Source: an uncultured delta proteobacterium
Lineage (GTDB): Bacteria > Myxococcota_A > Polyangia > Haliangiales > Haliangiaceae
Assembly (NCBI GenBank): GCA_900696455.1
Contig: CAADGB010000249.1
Coordinates: 1-54,389 of the forward strand
DNA length: 54,389 nucleotides
Direction of reading: 5' to 3'
The position numbers were made by a program, and so were the translations under genes. Below are positions 49,480 through 54,389 of the stretch, piece after piece. The notes under the pieces were generated by a model that saw only the letters and a list, made by a program, of their open reading frames with translations, had not been told where the DNA came from and made no database searches. Every line of letters begins with the position of its first letter. The stretch's first letter is position 1.

Positions 49480-52400
49480 TCAGTCCCCGTACAGCTTGCC
49501 CCAGCCGCCGAGCCCGGTTCCGCCGTTCTCGTCCGCCTCGTCGGTGCGGAAGTCGTCCTCGGAGACGAGCTCGGTCTTGGCGAGGTTGATGCCGACGGCG
49601 CGGCGCCGGTCCGAGTTCGCGCCGAAGTAGACGCGCTCGCCCTCGTGGGCGACGTAGCCACCTTGCCGGTGGTTCTCGCGAACGAGGCGCCGCAGCGCCT
49701 TCATGTCCACGACCTCGCCCTCGTAGTCGATCTTGCGGCAGTGCTGGCGGAACGAGTCGTAGCAGCTCTCCAGGTGGATGAAGAGGAGATCGTCTCGGAA
49801 GACGTAGTGCGTGCGGTGGCGCAGCTCGCCCTGGATCGACATGATGCCCAGCATCTCGACGAAGTGGTCGAGGGCGTTCTTGACGCCGTGGTCGGTCTCG
49901 AGGACGTCGGCGAGCACCGCCTCGACCGCCGCCTTCACGCCGAGGTCTTCGGGCAGCGCCCGGTAGGCACAGGCCTCGGCGAACTGCTCGAAGAGGCGGA
50001 CGCCGAGGAGCATGGCGGTGAGGTTCTCCACCACGCGGACCGGCACCTTGCGCCCGGCGAGCAGGGCCGCCGCCGCGCCGCGGGCCACCTCGAGGTCGGC
50101 GTCGAAGTCGCGACCCAGACAGAACTGGATGTAGCGCGGGGCGAACAGCGAGAGGTCCACCGCCTTCAGCTCGCGCAGCGCCTGCCGGCACTCGGGGTGC
50201 TCGTCGAGCGTCACCTTCTCCGGGTTGGCGGTCACAATCCGTTCGAGCAGCGCGGCTTCGATGGGCCGCGTCTCGCCGGCGACGCAGAGCGGCACCTGCA
50301 GGTGGTAGGTGTTCACGGTCTGGTCGGGCCGACCGCGCTCCTCGACCTCGCCGCGGTACAGGCGTCGCAGGTAGCGGTGCAGCGTGTTCAACCGGTACCG
50401 CTGCATGTCGTAGGGCTTGTACTCGTCGATGAAGACCGGCACCGAGCGGCTCGCGGTCAGGATCTTGAGCAGCGCGAACTCGGTCTCGGTCGCGCTGTAG
50501 GGCTCGGCGTCCTTCACGCCGAAGAGCGGCCAGAAGACGTCGGTGGCCACCGAGCTCTTGCCCGAGCCCTGCGTCCCCCAGATGAAGAGGATCGGGAACG
50601 AGCCGACCCGCTCCATGAAGCGAGGCTTCATCGGCGTCGCGAACCACCAGCCGATGATCGGCACGATCACCTCGGGCAGGTTCAGCCGCGGCAGGTGCTC
50701 GAAGACGGCGCGCGCGACGGAGAGGAACGTGCCTTCGTCGCACGCGACGTAGCGCAGCCGGCTGTCGAGCGAGCCGCCGCTCTTGACATAGATCACCGGC
50801 GACGGGTCCATGAAGCCGTCCTTGCCGATCGCGCCGTCGGGGCAGATCCACAGGTGGAGGTCGCCCCGGCGGCAGTCGCCGAGCATCGTGGTGCCCGGCC
50901 GCCGCGGCACGGGACGCCGCGCGAGCACGCGCAGGAGGCCCTGCACGTTGTTGTCGCTGCCGGTCCATTGCAGGTCCGCGGACGGCAGGTGGCGGATGAG
51001 GTCGCGCTTCGAGTTGAAGGCCCGCAGCGGCAGGCGTAGCCCCTCGACCACGCCGCCCTTGTCGGTCTGCGCGCGGCCGAAGACGATCTCGCCGTCCTCG
51101 AGCTCGACGCGCATCGTGGGCTCGATGGTGAAGGACGACACGACCCGGGTCTCGCCGCGCCCGCTCACCACGTAGTAGAAGCAGGTGTCCTCGTAGATCT
51201 CACCCTCGATGGCGTCGTCGCCGTTGCCCGTCCCGGCGTCGCCTCCCGGCGGGCGATCGTTGTCCTCGCGGCTGCGGCGTCCGGCCTGCGACAGCGCGCG
51301 CCGCAGGTCGCGGGTCTTGAGCCCGAAGCGCTTCTCCAGGAGCCCGAGGTAGCGGCCGTGCACCGAGGGGTCGCGGTGCGAGATGGCGTCGAGGACAGGC
51401 TTCAAGCGGTACTCGAGATCGCGCGCCGGGCTGTCCTCCGGGATCGCCTCGACCGCCTTCTCGATGTCGAAGACGAAGTCGTAGAGCTCGCAGCGGGCGC
51501 CCGGCTCGCGGTTCACCTTGCAGTAGCCGAGCCCCTGGAGCGAGTGGCAGGGCGGCGGCACGGTGCCGTCGTCGCGCACCGAGGCGACGATCTTGTCGTG
51601 GCAGTTCTTGATGTACGCGGCGCCGTCGCGCCCGCGGAGCTTCCCGAGGCCGCGGCGGTCGTACTCGAGGACGAGCTCGGTGATCTCGTCGAGCGGCAGC
51701 CCCTTGTGGGCGAAGAAGCGGACCATGTTGAAGATGGCGAGGCTCCGGTCATCGGCGCCCTCGTTCCACAGCCGCTGCACGGGCCCGCACATCTCGACCG
51801 GGGACGGCCAATCGATCTCGCCCTCCGGCGTCCGCCTCGCCTTGCCGTTCGCCGTCGGTGCGGCGCCGGGCTGAAGCACCGGCAGGCGCACCGGCCCCGC
51901 CGGCCCGTTGCTCCCCGATCGAGGCGGCTGCAGAAGCCGGGCGCGCAAACGGTCGTCTTCGGCCCGCCCGAGGGGATCGAGGGCCGCGCTCACGCGGTGC
52001 GGCCGCTCCCCGGTCGCCTCGCCCTTGCGGCTGACGGTGCCGACGACCTTGATGATGCGCGGCAGGTCGTGGATCGAGTCGACCTTGATCCGGTCCGACT
52101 CGATCTCGGCGCGGAGCTCGGCCTCGAAGGCCTTGAGGTTCGCCTGCACGATCTCGCGGTTCTCGTCGTCCAGCACGATGGGCGGCACGGCGAACCAGAG
52201 TTGCGCCCCGTTGCCGCTCATCATCCGCGCCGGCCGGGCGACGCCGGCCCGCTCGGCCCACGCCGCGGCCGCGTCCGCCGCTTCCATGGCGGCGGCCAGC
52301 TCCTCGCCCGTGCTTGCCGTGTCCTTCGGGCGCGCGGGGTCGAGGTCGATCACCGTCGCGGTGACGACCTCGATGTCCTTGCGTCCCGCGCCGGACTTGA

Positions 52401-52650
52401 GCGGCCGCACGGCGTTCGGGGCGAGGTCGAGGAGGCGCCGCGGCCTGGGCTGGATGCCGACATAGACGTTCCCGGCGGCGTTGGTGCGCACACACTCGGC
52501 GACGAAGTCCTCCTCGTCGTCGAAGAAGCCAATCCCGACGATGCCCTTGCCCGGGCGAATGACCCGCACCTCGCTGACGCCGTGCTCGCCGTGGGCGAGC
52601 CACCGATAGGTCGACCGGATCGCCTCGGGGTCGGGCCGCAGCTCCTTCAT
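49480..52650 (-). CDS. primase-polymerase / SF3-like helicase fusion with PriL-like Cys cluster
   Basis: A 1056-residue replication protein. N-terminal archaeo-eukaryotic primase: V-I-D-L-D-P (D102/D104), S-G-N-G-A-Q-L-W-F (145-153) and L-P-R-I-I-K-V-V-G-T (196-205). Residues about 300-390 resemble the PriL Fe-S domain: a helical lead-in, then cysteines C350, C368, C377 and C387 in P-P-P-C-H-S-L-Q-G-L-G-Y-C-K context. The C-terminal helicase has Walker A W-G-T-Q-G-S-G-K-S-S (691-700) and Walker B V-F-I-D-E-Y (739-744). It likely primes and unwinds phage DNA from the nearby iteron region. Confidence 0.8.
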   Translation of the reverse strand: MKELRPDPEAIRSTYRWLAHGEHGVSEVRVIRPGKGIVGIGFFDDEEDFVAECVRTNAAGNVYVGIQPRPRRLLDLAPNAVRPLKSGAGRKDIEVVTATVIDLDPARPKDTASTGEELAAAMEAADAAAAWAERAGVARPARMMSGNGAQLWFAVPPIVLDDENREIVQANLKAFEAELRAEIESDRIKVDSIHDLPRIIKVVGTVSRKGEATGERPHRVSAALDPLGRAEDDRLRARLLQPPRSGSNGPAGPVRLPVLQPGAAPTANGKARRTPEGEIDWPSPVEMCGPVQRLWNEGADDRSLAIFNMVRFFAHKGLPLDEITELVLEYDRRGLGKLRGRDGAAYIKNCHDKIVASVRDDGTVPPPCHSLQGLGYCKVNREPGARCELYDFVFDIEKAVEAIPEDSPARDLEYRLKPVLDAISHRDPSVHGRYLGLLEKRFGLKTRDLRRALSQAGRRSREDNDRPPGGDAGTGNGDDAIEGEIYEDTCFYYVVSGRGETRVVSSFTIEPTMRVELEDGEIVFGRAQTDKGGVVEGLRLPLRAFNSKRDLIRHLPSADLQWTGSDNNVQGLLRVLARRPVPRRPGTTMLGDCRRGDLHLWICPDGAIGKDGFMDPSPVIYVKSGGSLDSRLRYVACDEGTFLSVARAVFEHLPRLNLPEVIVPIIGWWFATPMKPRFMERVGSFPILFIWGTQGSGKSSVATDVFWPLFGVKDAEPYSATETEFALLKILTASRSVPVFIDEYKPYDMQRYRLNTLHRYLRRLYRGEVEERGRPDQTVNTYHLQVPLCVAGETRPIEAALLERIVTANPEKVTLDEHPECRQALRELKAVDLSLFAPRYIQFCLGRDFDADLEVARGAAAALLAGRKVPVRVVENLTAMLLGVRLFEQFAEACAYRALPEDLGVKAAVEAVLADVLETDHGVKNALDHFVEMLGIMSIQGELRHRTHYVFRDDLLFIHLESCYDSFRQHCRKIDYEGEVVDMKALRRLVRENHRQGGYVAHEGERVYFGANSDRRRAVGINLAKTELVSEDDFRTDEADENGGTGLGGWGKLYGD

Positions 52651-52660
52651 GGTCGTCCGC

Positions 52661-54085
52661 TCACCGCCCGACCTCGCATGTTGAGGAAACGCGGGCGCCG
52701 GCGCCGAGCTGGGACGCGGGTACGCCGAGCACCTCGGCGTAGAGGCGCCGCCGATCGAGGTGCTGACGCCGCAAGATGGGGACCTTGCGGTCCACGAAGT
52801 CGACCAGCTCCGGCCGCGCCTTGTCGACGTGGGGCCGCATCAGCCGCCCGAGCCGCTGGACGGTGCGCCCGCGGACCCGGCTCGGATACGCGAGGAACAC
52901 CCGCGACAGCCGCGGGAGGTCGAGCCCCTCGTCGGCGAGGCTCGTGGCGACCAGCACGGAGAGCTCGCCGCGCCGGGCCCGGTCGAACAGCTCCGTGCGC
53001 CGCTCCTTCGGGACGCGGCTGGTCAGCTCGGCCGCCTCGACGCCGGCGCCACGGATGCGCCCGGCCAGGGCGCGGCAGTGGTCGACCCGGCCGGACAGGA
53101 CCAGGCAGGTGTGGCCGGCGCGTGCCTCGGCGGTCACGGCCCGCACCACCAGCTCGTTGCGGCCCTCGTCGGCGACGAGCGCCGACATCATGGGCGCGTA
53201 GTCGTCGGCGCCGAGGTAGGGGTAGGAGAAGCCGGTCTCGATGACGCGGATCTCGGGCAGCGCGAGCACGCCGGCGGCGACCAGCTCCTCGTGCGACACG
53301 ACCGCCAGCGGCCGGCCGAGGAAGAGGTCGAGGAGCGGCGTCAGGCCGTCCTCGCGCTCGGGCGTCGCGGTGAGGCCGAGCCGGTAGCGGGCCGGGCAGC
53401 GGCCCACGATCTCGTGGAAGGTGGCGGCGGCGACGTGGTGCGCCTCGTCGAGCACCAGGAGCCCGAAGCCGCCGAGGAAGGAGTCGAGCCGCTCAGGCTC
53501 CCAGCGAACGAGCGCCTGGATGACGCCGACGGTCACCGCCGCGGCCGCGTCCGCGCCGCCGCCGACCAGCCCGGCCTCGATGCCGAGGAGCTCTCGAAGC
53601 TCGCTGCGCCACTGCTCCGCGAGGTCGAGCGTGTGGACCAGGACGAGCGCCGGCGTTCGCAGGCTCGCGACCGCGCCGATGCCCACCCGCGTCTTGCCGC
53701 CGCCGCACGGGATAACGACGGTGCCCTGGGTGACCCTCGCGAGGGCCGCCACCGCGCGCGCCTGGTAGTCGCGGAGCGCGACCTCGGGGAGCGAGGCGAG
53801 CCCTTCGGAGGGCAGCAGGCGGCGGTCCTCGCAGCGGACCTCCACGCCATCGATCGCGGCCAGCTTGCGCAGGGCGTGGATCGCCCCGCGCGGGAGACGG
53901 ACCTCGTCTCCGTCGTCGTCGAGGAAGCACAGCTCGTCCGGTTCGCCGCCCGGGTGGAGGCCGAGCCGCAGCCGGTCGAGATAGGCAGGGTTCGGGAACG
54001 ACAGCTCCCGCCGCAGCCGCTCGAGGAGCTTGTCCGGCATCGACCCGCGCTCGATGCGGATGGCGGCGTCAACCCGCGCGCGCAT
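52661..54085 (-). CDS. XPB/UvsW-like superfamily 2 helicase
   Basis: 474 residues from ATG 54085 (GGAGG upstream). Motif I P-C-G-G-G-K-T at 126-132, DEAH at 213-216 (V-L-D-E-A-H-H), motif III L-T-A-T-P-E-R at 238-244 and motif VI R-x-V-Q-R-L-G-R. It belongs with the SSL2/UvsW type and probably remodels forks or recombination intermediates. The last residues are encoded by element L. Confidence 0.88.
   Translation of the reverse strand: MRARVDAAIRIERGSMPDKLLERLRRELSFPNPAYLDRLRLGLHPGGEPDELCFLDDDGDEVRLPRGAIHALRKLAAIDGVEVRCEDRRLLPSEGLASLPEVALRDYQARAVAALARVTQGTVVIPCGGGKTRVGIGAVASLRTPALVLVHTLDLAEQWRSELRELLGIEAGLVGGGADAAAAVTVGVIQALVRWEPERLDSFLGGFGLLVLDEAHHVAAATFHEIVGRCPARYRLGLTATPEREDGLTPLLDLFLGRPLAVVSHEELVAAGVLALPEIRVIETGFSYPYLGADDYAPMMSALVADEGRNELVVRAVTAEARAGHTCLVLSGRVDHCRALAGRIRGAGVEAAELTSRVPKERRTELFDRARRGELSVLVATSLADEGLDLPRLSRVFLAYPSRVRGRTVQRLGRLMRPHVDKARPELVDFVDRKVPILRRQHLDRRRLYAEVLGVPASQLGAGARVSSTCEVGR
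52682..52715 (-). promoter_or_regulatory. early-type bipartite element L (GTCCCAGCTCG-N12-GCGTTTCCTCA)
   Basis: Identical in boxes and spacing to 48818-48851. It overlaps the last codons of the helicase gene and ends about 30 bases before the primase start, so it could drive the primase-helicase gene. Confidence 0.55.
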
Positions 54086-54389
54086 GGGTCGCCTCCTCGA
54101 GGAACCGCGGGATGTTCTCGATGCGCCGGGTGGTAAGCATCGGCGGCAGGCTCCGCAGGAACCTCCGGCCGTAGCGCTTCTCGGCGACGCGCCGGTCGAG
54201 GAGGACCACGACGCCGACGTCACGCTGGCTGCGGATGAGGCGGCCGACGCCCTGGCGCAGGGTGATGATCGCCTTCGGGACGAGGTAGTTGTTGAAGGCC
54301 TGCGGGTCGCGCTCGCAGATGGCGCTCACCACCGGGTCCTCGGGGTGCGGGAAGGGCAGCTTGTCGATGACGAGGCCGGTCAGCGCCTC
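54069..54389 (-). CDS. DinG-type ATP-dependent helicase, C-terminal part (cut by the window edge)
   Basis: The open frame continues off the right edge. The visible end has L-P-F-P-H-P-E-D-P, then A-I-I-T-L-R-Q-G-V-G-R-L-I-R (motif VI), D-V-G-V-V-V-L-L-D-R-R, Y-G-R-R-F-L-R-S-L-P, typical of DinG/XPD-type helicases. It overlaps the XPB-like gene by 17 bases. Motif I and the Fe-S region, if any, lie outside the window. Confidence 0.85.
   Translation of the reverse strand, partial: EALTGLVIDKLPFPHPEDPVVSAICERDPQAFNNYLVPKAIITLRQGVGRLIRSQRDVGVVVLLDRRVAEKRYGRRFLRSLPPMLTTRRIENIPRFLEEATHARAG

Overview
The window is the interior of a high-GC, tailed, contractile-tail (myovirus-type) phage or prophage. 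It holds terminase, portal, prohead protease, major capsid protein, sheath, tube, tape measure and a full baseplate set, so it is a DNA-packaging phage rather than a tailocin. No bacterial chromosomal flank and no tRNA is visible. Both window ends fall inside phage genes or next to them. Almost everything is on the minus strand and reads from right to left. The very GC-rich third codon positions suggest a high-GC soil or groundwater type host, but the host cannot be named from sequence alone.

In reading order: 54.4-49.5 kb carries a DinG-type helicase (cut by the edge), an XPB/UvsW-like helicase and a primase-polymerase/helicase fusion. At 49.2-48.8 kb lies a gene-poor block with about 14 GGGAC/GTCCC words around an AT-rich patch, a candidate origin or control region. 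At 48.7-44.5 kb are a Cys-cluster protein, a Cas4/AddB-like Fe-S nuclease, a DnaQ exonuclease fusion, a Holliday-junction-resolvase-like nuclease and a protein that looks like a diverged sigma factor. At 44.5-41 kb, TerS and TerL are separated by a plus-strand tyrosine recombinase. At 40.9-38.5 kb are two paralogous holins and small genes. At 38.4-26 kb are portal, zinc ribbons, a MuF head protein with a toxin-like tail, a three-methyltransferase/protease fusion, scaffold, capsid and connectors. At 26-21.5 kb are tail completion proteins, sheath and tube.

Two cargo islands interrupt the tail genes. One (21.5-17.6 kb) has an AbiE type IV toxin-antitoxin pair facing away from an XRE/coiled-coil protein and a nuclease-like protein. 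The other (5.3-3.85 kb) is a MerR/MerC/thioredoxin-like mercury module. Between and beyond them lie tail chaperones with a -1 slippery site, tape measure, baseplate hub, spike, wedge and J/I proteins, fibre, and finally the endolysin at 1.2-0.4 kb.

The most striking non-gene signal is a bipartite minus-strand element, TGTCCCC-N17-CTTTGCC. Seven intergenic copies (five exact) and one weaker intragenic copy sit just upstream of late genes, always with exactly 17 bases between the boxes. It looks like a phage-specific late promoter family. The sigma-like protein at 44711-45574 is a plausible partner. Two copies of a related element, GTCCCAGCTCG-N12-GCGTTTCCTCA, precede the replication genes.
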